Source of the DNA: Candidatus Nanopelagicales bacterium
Lineage (GTDB): Bacteria; Actinomycetota; Actinomycetes; Nanopelagicales; Nanopelagicaceae
Assembly (NCBI GenBank): GCA_030830475.1
Contig: JAURMX010000035.1
Span: 36,682-100,681, forward strand
Direction: 5' to 3'
DNA length: 64,000 bases
How positions within the stretch are numbered: position 1 is the first letter of the stretch; each line of letters starts with the position of its first letter. A program made the translations under genes and the position numbers. The notes beneath the pieces are model-generated. The model was not told where the DNA came from and ran no database searches. It worked only from the letters and a program-made list of their open reading frames with translations. This document shows positions 1-9,718 of the stretch, one piece after another.

Positions 1-414
1 GGCGGATCAGGGGTGGAAACCGGAAAGCATGCAGCAACGATTGTGGGAGGAACCCCAGGTGTTTTGCATGGAACCCGTACCTATGTGTTACAGGATGAAA
101 ATGGACAGACTGTTGAGTCCCACTCAATTTCAGCCGGGTTGGATTATCCGGGAGTAGGTCCTGAGCATGCCTTCTTGCACGATATTGGTCGAGCTGAATA
201 CCGCGCGATTACCGATGATCAAGCGATGCATGCCTTTGCACTTCTTTCAAAAACTGAAGGAATTATTCCTGCCATTGAAACAGCGCATGCCTTGGCCGGA
301 GCCTTACAAATTGGTAATGAATTAGGTGAAGGTGCGATTATTCTGATAAACCTCTCTGGCCGTGGAGATAAGGATGTGCAAACCGCGGCAAACTACTTTG
401 GAATTCCACTTTAA
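1..414 (+). CDS. trpB: Tryptophan synthase beta chain, C-terminal part (5' end outside window)
   Basis: The reading frame is open from base 1, so this is the last 137 codons of a longer gene and the GTG at 13 is internal. TrpB condenses indole with L-serine using PLP to make tryptophan in the cytoplasm. Visible family features are the GGxxGVLHG-type loop, the stretch around [16 protein letters not shown] that closes the PLP/COMM region, and the C-terminal [11 protein letters not shown](T/S)AHA motif. The stop is 9 bases before trpA, the usual trpBA order in which the two subunits form an alpha2-beta2 complex with an indole tunnel. Identification is secure; the missing N-terminal part cannot be judged. 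Confidence 0.97.
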   Translation, partial: GGSGVETGKHAATIVGGTPGVLHGTRTYVLQDENGQTVESHSISAGLDYPGVGPEHAFLHDIGRAEYRAITDDQAMHAFALLSKTEGIIPAIETAHALAGALQIGNELGEGAIILINLSGRGDKDVQTAANYFGIPL

Positions 415-423
415 AAACACAAC

Positions 424-1215
424 ATGAATTCAAAGCTACAAGAGGTCTTCACCAAAGCGAAGTCGGAGAATCGAGCCGCGTTAATTGGTTACATGCCAGC
501 TGGGTTTCCCACCTTGGAGAGATCAAAAAAGATAATCGCTGCAATGATCTCTGGCGGGGTGGATATCGTTGAAGTTGGATTTCCTTACAGTGATCCAGTT
601 ATGGATGGACCAATAATTCAGCAGGCGGCCGAAGTAGCGCTTCGTAATCAAACTAGTGCGGCGGATGTATTAGATGTTGTTTCCAACACCTCTGTTCCAG
701 CATTAGTGATGTCATATTGGAATCCATTAGAGCGCGCGGGAGTAAGCGATTTTGCAAAGGGCTTAGCTCAAGCAGGGGGAGTTGGTGTTATCACACCAGA
801 TTTAACAATAGAGGAATCTTCTGAGTGGTTTACCGCTACAGATGAAAACCAAGTTGGTCGAGTTTATGTTGTAGCACCGAGTACCAGTGACGAGCGATTG
901 AAAAGAGTTTCGCAAGCCTGTTCCGGTTTTGTTTATGCAGCGAGCTTGATGGGTGTAACAGGAGCTCGAACCACGGTTTCCGATGCGGCTGAGAATCTAG
1001 TTCATCGGGTTCGCAAAGTAACCGATCTTCCGGTCGCTGTTGGGCTTGGTGTCTCTACCCGGGAGCAGGCGAAGCAGGTAGCCAGTTATGCAGATGGCGT
1101 GATAGTTGGCTCAGCCTTTATTAAGTTGATTTTGGACTCTGCCAATGAGAAAGATGGGCTGGAAGCGGTTAAAGTTCTCGCCTCAGAGTTAGCCAAAGGG
1201 GTTAGGGGAGCTTAA
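424..1215 (+). CDS. trpA: Tryptophan synthase alpha chain
   Basis: TrpA cleaves indole-3-glycerol phosphate to indole and glyceraldehyde 3-phosphate and passes indole to TrpB. The 263-residue product has the normal TIM-barrel length. The catalytic pair is visible as Glu50 in IVEVGFPYSDP and Asp61 in VMDGP; the phosphate-binding end is seen in GLGVST and ADGVIVGSAF near residues 210-235. It starts with ATG 9 bases after trpB and is probably co-transcribed with it. No regulatory site is visible between the two genes. Confidence 0.97.
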   Translation: MNSKLQEVFTKAKSENRAALIGYMPAGFPTLERSKKIIAAMISGGVDIVEVGFPYSDPVMDGPIIQQAAEVALRNQTSAADVLDVVSNTSVPALVMSYWNPLERAGVSDFAKGLAQAGGVGVITPDLTIEESSEWFTATDENQVGRVYVVAPSTSDERLKRVSQACSGFVYAASLMGVTGARTTVSDAAENLVHRVRKVTDLPVAVGLGVSTREQAKQVASYADGVIVGSAFIKLILDSANEKDGLEAVKVLASELAKGVRGA

Positions 1216-1271
1216 CTTCCATTCGTTGACTGGCTCGCTAAAGAATTATCAGAATCTATAGAGGAGTTAAA

Positions 1272-2018
1272 GTGCCAAAGGAACCACGCCCGCGCGACAA
1301 GCACAAAAATAAAAATACTGGCGACACAGTTACGCGCAATATCGTAATCGGAATGGTGGCCTTAGTGGTGCTCTCAGGGTTAATCTTCACTGTAATTGAC
1401 AAGCGCAGCTCCTCCGAGGTCGCTTTACCTGCCACAATTGAAAGCATTGATTCATCAAAAAATGGTGCACCACTTGTTGGTCAATTACTGCCGGAGAATG
1501 ATTATGGAGTTTCTTTCAATGAGGAGAATCCTTTCCGCATCGATATTTGGGAGGATTTTCAGTGTCCATATTGCAAGTTTTTTGAAACTGAGATGAATCA
1601 GTATTTAGAGTCTTTGGTAAGAGATAATCAAGCCAAGATTGTTTACCACATGGCCTCCTTCTTGGGTCAGGAATCAGTACGGGCGGCAAATGCCGTTAAC
1701 TGCGCAGTAAATGAAGGTCGCTTCATCGAGTATCACCGCGCGCTTTATGAGGTACAAGCCGCAGAAAATAGCGGAATTTTCTCAAACAAGAATTTGATTG
1801 AAATCGGTAAACGTCTGGGAATTTCAAATCCAGAGTTTGAATCTTGTGTAAATGATTTAAAGTTTGCCGACGCGGTTTCAAATGTTGCTGGTTCAATGAA
1901 GAAAAATGGCGTCGAGGGAACTCCGACCGTTTTCCTCAATGGCAAACAGTGGAACCGCACAAGTTCGGAGTTCCAACTTGAAGAGTTTAAGGCGGCGGTG
2001 GAAGCAGCCAGACAATAA
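1272..2018 (+). CDS. Membrane-anchored DsbA-like thiol oxidoreductase (thioredoxin_4 family)
   Basis: A 248-residue protein with a basic cytoplasmic start, one membrane segment at about residues 24-43 and an extracytoplasmic thioredoxin fold. The redox motif is Cys98-Pro-Tyr-Cys101, and the cis-proline loop is seen in GVEGTPTVFLNG near residue 215. Such proteins form or isomerise disulfides in exported proteins. The GTG start is chosen because GAGGAG lies six bases upstream and the basic N-terminus follows. The stop overlaps the lgt start by one base (TAATG), so the two are translationally coupled; both act at the outer face of the membrane. The natural substrate is unknown. Confidence in the fold is high, in the exact role moderate. 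Confidence 0.88.
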   Translation: MPKEPRPRDKHKNKNTGDTVTRNIVIGMVALVVLSGLIFTVIDKRSSSEVALPATIESIDSSKNGAPLVGQLLPENDYGVSFNEENPFRIDIWEDFQCPYCKFFETEMNQYLESLVRDNQAKIVYHMASFLGQESVRAANAVNCAVNEGRFIEYHRALYEVQAAENSGIFSNKNLIEIGKRLGISNPEFESCVNDLKFADAVSNVAGSMKKNGVEGTPTVFLNGKQWNRTSSEFQLEEFKAAVEAARQ

Positions 2019-2851
2019 TGTTTGCTGCAATTCCATCACCGACCCAATCTCAATTTGAAGTTGGACCGTTAACCTTTCATTTCTACGCTCTGTGCATCAT
2101 CCTCGGAGTTGCTGCTGCCGTTTTGATTGGCAACCGTAGATATGTAGGTTTAGGTGGCAAATCTGGTGTTGTTGGTGATGTGGCGGTTTTTGCAGTCCCC
2201 GCTGGAGTTATAGGTGGGCGGCTTTACCACGTTATTACCTCTCCAGAGAAATACTTTGGAGTTGGCGGAGATCCAGTCGCAATATTTTTTATCTGGCAGG
2301 GAGGATTGGGAATTTGGGGCGCGATAACACTTGGTTTTGCCGCTGCATATTTGTCATATCATCGCAATCCACAAAATTCAGGAATTGAATTTTCCAGATT
2401 TGCTGATGCTTTGGCTCCTGCTTTACTTGTGGCGCAGGCAATTGGTCGCTGGGGTAATTGGTTCAATAAAGAGTTGTTTGGCAGACCGCTCGATGCACCT
2501 TGGGCATTAGAGATTCCATCCGCTTATCGACCAATTGGTTACTCTGGTTATGAAACCTTCCATCCTGTCTTTTTATACGAGTCCATCTGGTGTTTAGCGG
2601 TAGCGGCTTTTCTTATTTTTTACCCGAAATTAGGGAAGCTTAGAGCCGGATCTATTTTCTCTCTTTATGTTGCACTTTATAGTTTTGGCAGAGGCCTAAT
2701 TGAGTTAATTAGGATTGATGAGTCTAATCTAATACTTGGTCTCCGACTAAATGTTTTTACCAGTATTTTCTTGATTTTAGCTGCGGCAGTGTATCTATAC
2801 CGCCACAGAAACATCCAGAGTGGCAAACTTAATAGCCCTCAAGGTAACTAG
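2018..2851 (+). CDS. lgt: Prolipoprotein diacylglyceryl transferase
   Basis: Lgt transfers diacylglycerol from phosphatidylglycerol to the lipobox cysteine of prelipoproteins at the membrane. The 277-residue product has about seven hydrophobic segments and the Lgt signature GRWGNWFN at residues 143-150, with the conserved arginine at 144, followed by KELFGRP; GGRLYH occurs at 66-71. The WQGGLGIWG loop has Trp where proteobacterial enzymes have the conserved His, a substitution I associate with actinobacterial Lgt. It is coupled to the upstream thioredoxin gene by a one-base overlap. In other bacteria lgt often follows trpA, as it does here after one gene. Confidence 0.96.
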   Translation: MFAAIPSPTQSQFEVGPLTFHFYALCIILGVAAAVLIGNRRYVGLGGKSGVVGDVAVFAVPAGVIGGRLYHVITSPEKYFGVGGDPVAIFFIWQGGLGIWGAITLGFAAAYLSYHRNPQNSGIEFSRFADALAPALLVAQAIGRWGNWFNKELFGRPLDAPWALEIPSAYRPIGYSGYETFHPVFLYESIWCLAVAAFLIFYPKLGKLRAGSIFSLYVALYSFGRGLIELIRIDESNLILGLRLNVFTSIFLILAAAVYLYRHRNIQSGKLNSPQGN

Positions 2852-2857
2852 TAGAGT
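2852..2857 (+). promoter_or_regulatory. -10 box TAGAGT for a leaderless transcript of the VIT1-type gene
   Basis: TAGAGT fits TANNNT and is followed by exactly six bases before the ATG at 2864, placing the expected transcription start on the A of the start codon. It begins right after the lgt stop codon. No Shine-Dalgarno sequence precedes the ATG, which supports a leaderless mRNA. No convincing -35 is seen. Confidence 0.55.
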
Positions 2858-2863
2858 ACGACT

Positions 2864-3571
2864 ATGGGTTTAGAGGAAATTCATCTCCGTAATGAAAACC
2901 ATCGCACGCATCGTGCCGGGTGGCTGCGTGCCGCTGTTCTTGGCGCAAATGATGGATTGGTATCAACCGCATCGCTAATGATCGGCGTTGTATCTGCCCA
3001 GAGAAATGATTTTGTAGTGACGGCAGGTCTTGCCGGTATCGCAGCTGGTGCTATGTCAATGGCGGTCGGAGAGTTTGTTTCAGTTAGATCCCAAAATGAT
3101 ATTGAGGAATCAGATCGTAAATTAGAGATTGAACATTTAGCCCTCGATCCTGAGGGCGAGTTAGAGGAGTTAACTCAGATTTATCAGGCTAGAGGTTTGA
3201 GTCGTGAGACCGCATCCCAAGTAGCCAAGGAACTTCATGAGCATGATGCGCTAGGTGCACATTTGCGTGATGAGTTAGGACAGCATGATGCGACAAAGGC
3301 CCGTCCTATGCAGGCCGCAATTGCATCAGCCCTAAGCTTTACAGCAGGCGGAGCGATTCCTTTGATTGGCGCTTTGGCGCCGAGTTTAGGCAGTAAGGCT
3401 CTGTCGATCGTAGGCATAACACTTGTAGGACTCATGATTGCAGGGTTAATTAGTGCGAAGACCGCAGGTTCCAGTGTGGTGCGCACTACCGGTCGAATTC
3501 TCTTCGGAGGCATTTTAGGTATGGCGATTACCGCAGGGGTAGGACAGGCCGCCCACATATCAGGAATTTAA
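2864..3571 (+). CDS. VIT1/CCC1 family iron/manganese transporter
   Basis: The 235-residue product carries the family hallmark near the N-terminus, WLRAAVLGANDGLVSTASLM, and the second conserved segment MAVGEFVSVRSQND around residue 68. A charged central domain (about residues 78-140, many Glu and His) corresponds to the metal-binding region of VIT1 proteins, followed by two or three hydrophobic segments. Family members move Fe2+ or Mn2+ across membranes; which metal is used here cannot be read from sequence. It appears to be a separate unit with its own leaderless promoter between lgt and gltB. Confidence 0.9.
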   Translation: MGLEEIHLRNENHRTHRAGWLRAAVLGANDGLVSTASLMIGVVSAQRNDFVVTAGLAGIAAGAMSMAVGEFVSVRSQNDIEESDRKLEIEHLALDPEGELEELTQIYQARGLSRETASQVAKELHEHDALGAHLRDELGQHDATKARPMQAAIASALSFTAGGAIPLIGALAPSLGSKALSIVGITLVGLMIAGLISAKTAGSSVVRTTGRILFGGILGMAITAGVGQAAHISGI

Positions 3572-3586
3572 AGAGCACTGCACCTA

Positions 3587-3642
3587 CCCGAATCACTTCT
3601 CTATCTCTAGAGATTCTTGATACATTTCCCCTCTTATTCGGG
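3587..3642 (+). promoter_or_regulatory. Inverted repeat in the gltB upstream region
   Basis: CCCGAAT at 3587-3593 and ATTCGGG at 3636-3642 are perfect complements separated by 42 bases. The left arm, extended to GAATC, can also pair with GATTC at 3612-3616, and a TCTCTAGAGA palindrome lies between. Two alternative pairings of one arm would suit an attenuator, and the dyad could also be an operator. A possible -35, TTGATA at 3617-3622, lies within it, without a good -10. Role unproven. Confidence 0.3.
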
Positions 3643-3687
3643 CCATCGCCGTCCCAAACATCACTAGATAAGTAACAGTAGAAACCA

Positions 3688-6600
3688 GTGGGGACAACCG
3701 TGGCAAGCAAATCGCCTTTTTCCGCTCTGCCGAGCGCACAGGGTTTATACAACCCTGCCTACGAACATGATGCCTGCGGTGTGGCGATGGTTGCAACCCT
3801 CAAGAAAACTGCGACCCATGAAATTGTGCAACAAGGCTTAACTGCGCTTCGAAACTTAGAGCACCGTGGCGCATCCGGAGCTGAGGTAAACAGCGGAGAT
3901 GGCGCGGGTATCCTGACAAGAATTCCTGATGAGTTCTTCCGTTCTGTTTTGAATTTTGAATTACCAGCATTAAGTAAATATGCAGCAGGTGTTGTTTTCC
4001 TTCCTCATGACTTTGCAGGCAAGGCTCGAATTGCTCAAATAGCAAAGGAGGAAAATCTAGAGATATTGGGTTGGCGAGAGCTACCGATCAACTCAAGCTC
4101 ACTCGGGGCAACCGCACTTTCAGTTATGCCTAAATTCGAGCAGATATTTGTTTCGACAAAAGATGGAGTTTCAGATTTAGATTTAGATCGCAGATCCTTT
4201 TGTTTCCGCAAAAGAGTAGAACATGAACTTTCAGTTTATTTCGCTTCACTTTCTTCGCGAACCATTGTTTATAAAGGCATGCTCACAACTGGTCAGTTAG
4301 AAGAGTTCTTCCCTGATTTATCAAACCCACTCTTTAAATCACCATTAGCTTTGGTGCACTCTCGATTCTCAACCAACACCTTTCCTTCGTGGCCTTTAGC
4401 CCACCCCTATCGCTTCATCGCGCACAACGGTGAAATCAACACAGTTAGAGGTAACCGGAACTGGATGGCAGCACGTGAAGCTTTATTAGAAAGTGATTTG
4501 ATTCCGGGTGATATCAAACGACTCTTTCCAATTGTTGATCCCTCCGGTAGCGACTCAGCTTCATTTGATGAGGTTTTGGAGCTACTTTATTTAGGCGGCA
4601 GAACTTTGCCCCATTCTGTATTGATGATGATTCCTGAGGCGTGGGAAAACCATGACACCATGCCCAATGAATTAAAAGACTTTTATCGTTTCCATGCCTC
4701 ATTGATGGAGCCATGGGATGGACCAGCTTGTGTGACCTTTACCGATGGCAAACAAATCGGCGCAGTTTTAGATCGCAACGGCCTTCGCCCTTCGCGTTTT
4801 TGGGTTACCGATGATGGCTTGGTGATTTTGGCCAGCGAGGTTGGCGTTTTAGATGTACCCCAAGAAAGGGTAGTTAGAAAAGGTCGCTTACAGCCAGGAC
4901 GTATGTTCTTGGTTGATATCGAAGCGGGCAGAATTATTGAAGATGAAGAAATTAAAAATACTTTGGCAGCTAGCGCTCCATATGGGGAGTGGTTACATGC
5001 CGGAATAATACGTCTATCAGATCTACCTGCTCGCGAGCACATTATTTATCCGCACTCATCGGTCGTGCGCCGTCAGAGAGCTTTTGGTTATACGGAGGAG
5101 GAGCTTCGGGTAATCATCACTCCAATGGCAAAGACCGGAGTAGAGCCAATTGGATCTATGGGTACTGACACCCCAATTGCAGCTCTGTCGGAGAAGCCCC
5201 GTTTGTTATTTGATTACTTCTCACAGCTCTTTGCACAGGTAACCAACCCACCTCTAGATGCGATTCGAGAAGAGCTGGTTACCTCCCTCGGCGGCTCTAT
5301 TGGTCCAGAACACAATCTTCTTGATCCCGGCCCTGCATCATGCCGTCAAATTTCTTTGGCTTTCCCCGTGATTGACAATGATGAGCTAGCCAAGGTTATT
5401 CATGTAAATGCAGAGAATAATCATCCTGGCTTGTCAGCTTATGTAGTTAAGGGTTTGTTCCCTATTGCAGATGGCGGAGAAGGTTTAAAGGAGCGCATCG
5501 AAGAGATTAGGGCAGAGGTTTCTCGAGCGATTGAAGATGGCGCTCGCGTAATAGTTCTGTCGGATCGAGATGGAGATGCCGACAACGCTCCAATTCCATC
5601 TCTACTTCTAACCTCAGCGGTTCATCACCATCTAATTCGGGAGAAGACCCGCACCAAGGTGGGGCTAATTGTTGAGACCGGCGAGGTGCGAGAGGTGCAT
5701 CATGTTGCACTTTTGATTGGTTATGGCGCTGCTGCCGTTAACCCTTACCTGGCCATGGAAACCGCAGAAGATTTAGTATTGCAGGGGATCATTACTGGAA
5801 TTACCCCAGAAAAAGCGGTTAAGAATTTAATTAAATCTTTGGGTAAAGGTGTATTAAAAGTAATGTCAAAGATGGGAATTTCTACTATCGCGTCTTACAC
5901 CGGCGCGCAGGTATTTGAAGCGATTGGTTTGTCTCAGGCTGTCATTGATGAGTATTTTGCCGGGACGACCTCGCGTTTGGGGGGCGTTAATATCTCAGTC
6001 ATCGCTGAAGAGACAATCGCAAGACATCACATTGCTTACCCACCCGGGGGAGAAGTTCCTGGTTCAAAACGTTTACAAATTGGTGGCGAGTATCAGTGGC
6101 GCCGCGATGGTGAACCACATCTATTTGATCCAGAAACTGTGTTCACATTGCAGCATTCAACTCGGTCAAAGCGATATGACATATTTAAGAGATACACCAC
6201 AAAGATCGACAATCAATCAAAATCCTTGATGACGTTGCGTGGACTCTTCTCATTCAAAGATGGTGTTCGCACTCCAGTTTCGATTGATGAAGTTGAGCCT
6301 GTTTCAGAGATAGTGAAGCGGTTCTCAACAGGTGCTATGTCATATGGATCAATCTCTCAAGAAGCGCATGAAACATTAGCTATTGCTATGAATCGTCTAG
6401 GTGCTAAATCCAATACCGGTGAGGGCGGCGAGGATCCAGCTCGGTTCAAGCCTGAGCCAAATGGGGATTCAAAGCGTTCTGCAATCAAGCAGGTTGCTTC
6501 TGGAAGATTTGGCGTGACAAGCGAGTACTTGGTTAATGCCGATGATATTCAAATCAAAATGGCACAAGGCGCTAAGCCAGGAGAGGGCGGACAGCTACCT

Positions 6601-8229
6601 GGCAACAAGATTTATCCATGGATTGCAAAGGTGCGTTACTCCACACCTGGCGTTGGATTGATTTCGCCTCCTCCTCATCATGACATTTACTCAATCGAGG
6701 ATCTTGCACAATTAATCCATGATTTGAAGAACTCTAATAAAGAGGCGCGAGTACACGTAAAACTAGTTGCCGAGGTTGGTGTCGGAACTGTTGCGGCTGG
6801 AGTTAGCAAAGCACATGCCGATGTCGTTTTAATCTCAGGTCATGACGGTGGCACTGGTGCCTCTCCACTTACATCTCTAAAGCATGCTGGTGCGCCATGG
6901 GAGTTGGGCCTGGCTGAAACTCAGCAGACACTTTTGCTAAATGGTTTGCGTGATCGCATCGTTGTTCAAACCGATGGTCAAATGAAGACAGGTCGCGATG
7001 TAATTATCGCTGCACTACTGGGTGCAGAGGAGTTTGGTTTTGCAACCGCTCCACTTGTTGTATCAGGTTGCGTCATGATGAGGGTTTGTCATTTAGATAC
7101 CTGCCCAGTTGGGGTAGCTACACAAAATCCAGAGTTACGAAAGAGATTTACTGGAAAACCGGAGTTTGTAGAAACCTTCTTCGAATACATTGCAGAAGAG
7201 GTAAGGGAGTGGCTCGCCAAATTCGGGTTTAGAAGCTTGGAAGAGGCTATTGGCCAGGTAGAGCTTTTGGATACGCAGGCAGCGGTAGATCATTGGAAGG
7301 CAAGTGGATTAGATCTTTCGCCAATACTTGCAGTTCCTGCGATTGCTAAAGATGGGGCACGACGTAACACCACCAAGCAGGACCATGGTTTGGAATCTGC
7401 TTTGGACAATGAACTAATTGATTTAGCAAAGCCTGCGCTAGAACAAGGACAAACCATTAAATTGCAGTTGGCGATTAGAAACCGCAATCGCACAGTTGGA
7501 ACAATGCTGGGCTCTGAGATCACCAGAAGATTTGGCGGAGCCGGCTTGCCAGAGGACAGCATCGACATCACCTTCCATGGCTCTGCTGGTCAATCCCTTG
7601 GCGCCTTTATTCCACGAGGCTTAACTCTGCGTTTATATGGTGATACCAATGATTATTTAGGTAAAGGATTGTCTGGCGGACGATTGATTGTGCGTCCAGA
7701 TGAGAAAGCAAAGTTTGCATCCGAGAAAAATGTCATCGCTGGAAATGTCATCGGATATGGCGCAACCACTGGTGAAATATTTGTGCGTGGTGTAGTGGGA
7801 GAACGTTTCTGCGTTAGAAATTCGGGAGCAACCGCCGTTGTTGAGGGCGTGGGGGACCATGCCTGCGAGTACATGACAGGTGGCACAGTTGTGATTCTGG
7901 GCCAGACTGGTCGAAATTTAGCGGCCGGCATGTCAGGGGGTAGAGCCTTCGTCCTTGATTTGAACCCTGATTTGGTAAACAAAGAGATGGTTGATGTACT
8001 GAGTGTTCCACAAGACCAATCAGAAAAACTACGTGGCATCATTTCGAAATTCTTTGTCGATACTGGTTCGACCGTTGCTGGCGAGTTATTAAATGATTGG
8101 AATGCGGCTCAAAAGCGAATCACCATGGTCATGCCTAGGGATTTTGCCAAGGTGTTAGATGTTATTGATAAAGCAGAACGTGAAGGTCGCTCTGCAGAGC
8201 AAGCAATCATGGAGGTGCTAAATGGCTGA
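3688..8229 (+). CDS. gltB: Glutamate synthase (NADPH) large subunit
   Basis: GltB takes the amide nitrogen of glutamine and 2-oxoglutarate to give two glutamates. The 1513-residue protein has the standard order: class II glutamine amidotransferase with the nucleophile Cys30 (DACGVAM) after a short propeptide, central domain, FMN-binding synthase domain, and C-terminal beta-helix with repeated glycine-rich motifs. The [3Fe-4S] cysteines are Cys1128, Cys1134 and Cys1139 ([15 protein letters not shown]). Two GTG codons, 3688 and 3700, are possible starts; GGGG at 3690-3693 is well spaced for 3700, which would shorten the propeptide by four residues. The end overlaps gltD by eight bases. Confidence 0.97.
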   Translation: MGTTVASKSPFSALPSAQGLYNPAYEHDACGVAMVATLKKTATHEIVQQGLTALRNLEHRGASGAEVNSGDGAGILTRIPDEFFRSVLNFELPALSKYAAGVVFLPHDFAGKARIAQIAKEENLEILGWRELPINSSSLGATALSVMPKFEQIFVSTKDGVSDLDLDRRSFCFRKRVEHELSVYFASLSSRTIVYKGMLTTGQLEEFFPDLSNPLFKSPLALVHSRFSTNTFPSWPLAHPYRFIAHNGEINTVRGNRNWMAAREALLESDLIPGDIKRLFPIVDPSGSDSASFDEVLELLYLGGRTLPHSVLMMIPEAWENHDTMPNELKDFYRFHASLMEPWDGPACVTFTDGKQIGAVLDRNGLRPSRFWVTDDGLVILASEVGVLDVPQERVVRKGRLQPGRMFLVDIEAGRIIEDEEIKNTLAASAPYGEWLHAGIIRLSDLPAREHIIYPHSSVVRRQRAFGYTEEELRVIITPMAKTGVEPIGSMGTDTPIAALSEKPRLLFDYFSQLFAQVTNPPLDAIREELVTSLGGSIGPEHNLLDPGPASCRQISLAFPVIDNDELAKVIHVNAENNHPGLSAYVVKGLFPIADGGEGLKERIEEIRAEVSRAIEDGARVIVLSDRDGDADNAPIPSLLLTSAVHHHLIREKTRTKVGLIVETGEVREVHHVALLIGYGAAAVNPYLAMETAEDLVLQGIITGITPEKAVKNLIKSLGKGVLKVMSKMGISTIASYTGAQVFEAIGLSQAVIDEYFAGTTSRLGGVNISVIAEETIARHHIAYPPGGEVPGSKRLQIGGEYQWRRDGEPHLFDPETVFTLQHSTRSKRYDIFKRYTTKIDNQSKSLMTLRGLFSFKDGVRTPVSIDEVEPVSEIVKRFSTGAMSYGSISQEAHETLAIAMNRLGAKSNTGEGGEDPARFKPEPNGDSKRSAIKQVASGRFGVTSEYLVNADDIQIKMAQGAKPGEGGQLPGNKIYPWIAKVRYSTPGVGLISPPPHHDIYSIEDLAQLIHDLKNSNKEARVHVKLVAEVGVGTVAAGVSKAHADVVLISGHDGGTGASPLTSLKHAGAPWELGLAETQQTLLLNGLRDRIVVQTDGQMKTGRDVIIAALLGAEEFGFATAPLVVSGCVMMRVCHLDTCPVGVATQNPELRKRFTGKPEFVETFFEYIAEEVREWLAKFGFRSLEEAIGQVELLDTQAAVDHWKASGLDLSPILAVPAIAKDGARRNTTKQDHGLESALDNELIDLAKPALEQGQTIKLQLAIRNRNRTVGTMLGSEITRRFGGAGLPEDSIDITFHGSAGQSLGAFIPRGLTLRLYGDTNDYLGKGLSGGRLIVRPDEKAKFASEKNVIAGNVIGYGATTGEIFVRGVVGERFCVRNSGATAVVEGVGDHACEYMTGGTVVILGQTGRNLAAGMSGGRAFVLDLNPDLVNKEMVDVLSVPQDQSEKLRGIISKFFVDTGSTVAGELLNDWNAAQKRITMVMPRDFAKVLDVIDKAEREGRSAEQAIMEVLNG

Positions 8230-9679
8230 TCCCAAAGGTTTTCTAAACACAGGAAGGGAGACTCCTAAGCGCCGTCCAGTGGATGTACGCATCAGAGACT
8301 GGAAAGAGGTCTATGAGGAGCAGGAGTTCGGTGTGCTTCAAAAGCAAGCTGGACGTTGCATGGATTGTGGAATTCCTTTTTGTCACCAAGGTTGCCCGCT
8401 CGGCAATTTAATACCAGAGTGGAATGACTTAATTTGGCGCAATGAAAAGAGCGATGCGATTGATCGTCTTCATGCTACGAATAACTTTCCCGAGTTCACA
8501 GGAAGGCTTTGTCCTGCACCTTGTGAAACCGCTTGCGTCCTAGGAATCAATCAGGATCCAGTAACCATTAAGCAGGTGGAGCTTCGTACGATCGAAGAGG
8601 CATTTTCCTCGGGAAATGTCAGGCCGATGCAGCCCGATCGCATGACTGGAAAAACAATTGCGGTCATTGGTTCTGGTCCGGCTGGTTTGGCGGCAGCACA
8701 ACAACTGACTCGAGCTGGTCACACCGTCGTGGTTTACGAGAGGGCGCCAAAGATTGGTGGTCTGTTGCGTTATGGAATACCAGAGTTCAAAATGGAGAAA
8801 TCGGTATTAGATCGACGTCTCAATCAAATGCAGCGCGAAGGAACCCGTTTTAGAGCCGGCGTTAATGTCGGCGTAGATATAACAGCTAAAGAGCTGAAGA
8901 GTAGATATGACGCGGTTGTTCTGGCAGTTGGCGCAACTCAATGGCGAGATTTAGAAATCCCAGGTCGCTCCAACAAAGGTGTTTACCAGGCGATGGAGTA
9001 TTTGCCCTGGGGAAATAAACAAGCGCAAGATGAGTTAACTCAAGAGCCACCGATAAATGCAAATGGCAAACATGTAATCATTCTCGGCGGTGGAGATACT
9101 GGTGCAGATTGTTTGGGCACTGCAATCCGTCAAGGTGCGGCAAGCATTACGCAGATTGAAATTATGCCAAGACCAACCGAGGAGCGCCCCAGCTCTCAAC
9201 CATGGCCAACCTATCCCATGGTTTATAGGGTTAGTAGTGCGCATGAAGAATCTGGCGAACGTCTCTATTCGATTTCAACTGAGGAGTTCATTGGAGATGG
9301 GCAAGGAAATCTTAAGGCGCTAAAAATTGTAGAAACGCGCATGGTTGATGGAAAGTTTGAAAGAGTTCCAGGCACTGAAAAAGAGCTTCCAGCCGATCTA
9401 GTTTTTCTTGCGATGGGATTCACTGGGGTTGAGAAAAATGAATTAGTAACTGGGTTCAATCTCGCGATGGATCAAAGAGGAAACATCGCGCGTAATCAAA
9501 ATTATGAAACTAATGTTGAAGATGTCTATGTTTGCGGTGATGCTGGCAGAGGACAATCTTTGATTGTATGGGCGATTGCAGAGGGCAGAAGTGCGGCAGC
9601 CGCGGTGGACAAAGCATTGATGGGTAGAACTCAACTTCCTGCGCCTATCGAACCAACCGCCAGACCGTTGACGGTTTAG
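8222..9679 (+). CDS. gltD: Glutamate synthase (NADPH) small subunit
   Basis: GltD carries FAD and oxidises NADPH, sending electrons through iron-sulfur centres to GltB. The 485-residue product has cysteine clusters at 46, 49, 54, 58 and 97, 101, 105 that bind two [4Fe-4S] centres. An FAD dinucleotide fold follows at [10 protein letters not shown] (near 150), then an NADPH fold at GGGDTGADC (near 290). The C-terminal [18 protein letters not shown] motif is typical. The ATG lies inside the end of gltB, implying coupled, near-equimolar synthesis of the two subunits. Confidence 0.97.
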   Translation: MADPKGFLNTGRETPKRRPVDVRIRDWKEVYEEQEFGVLQKQAGRCMDCGIPFCHQGCPLGNLIPEWNDLIWRNEKSDAIDRLHATNNFPEFTGRLCPAPCETACVLGINQDPVTIKQVELRTIEEAFSSGNVRPMQPDRMTGKTIAVIGSGPAGLAAAQQLTRAGHTVVVYERAPKIGGLLRYGIPEFKMEKSVLDRRLNQMQREGTRFRAGVNVGVDITAKELKSRYDAVVLAVGATQWRDLEIPGRSNKGVYQAMEYLPWGNKQAQDELTQEPPINANGKHVIILGGGDTGADCLGTAIRQGAASITQIEIMPRPTEERPSSQPWPTYPMVYRVSSAHEESGERLYSISTEEFIGDGQGNLKALKIVETRMVDGKFERVPGTEKELPADLVFLAMGFTGVEKNELVTGFNLAMDQRGNIARNQNYETNVEDVYVCGDAGRGQSLIVWAIAEGRSAAAAVDKALMGRTQLPAPIEPTARPLTV

Positions 9680-9706
9680 CGATTTAGTCTCCCGAGAGAA
9701 ATGGCA

Positions 9707-9712
9707 TAAAAT
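9707..9712 (+). promoter_or_regulatory. -10 box TAAAAT for leaderless pyk transcript
   Basis: TAAAAT is followed by six bases and then the pyk ATG at 9719. The region between has no ribosome binding site, so the message is predicted to start at the AUG. A TTGACG at 9668-9673 is too far away (33 bases) to be the -35. Confidence 0.6.
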
Positions 9713-9718
9713 AACCAG

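Noticed and set aside
1226..1255. Promoter TTGACT-18-CAGAAT before the DsbA-like gene
   Set aside because: The start would fall inside the ribosome binding site GAGGAG, so the spacing does not make sense for this gene.
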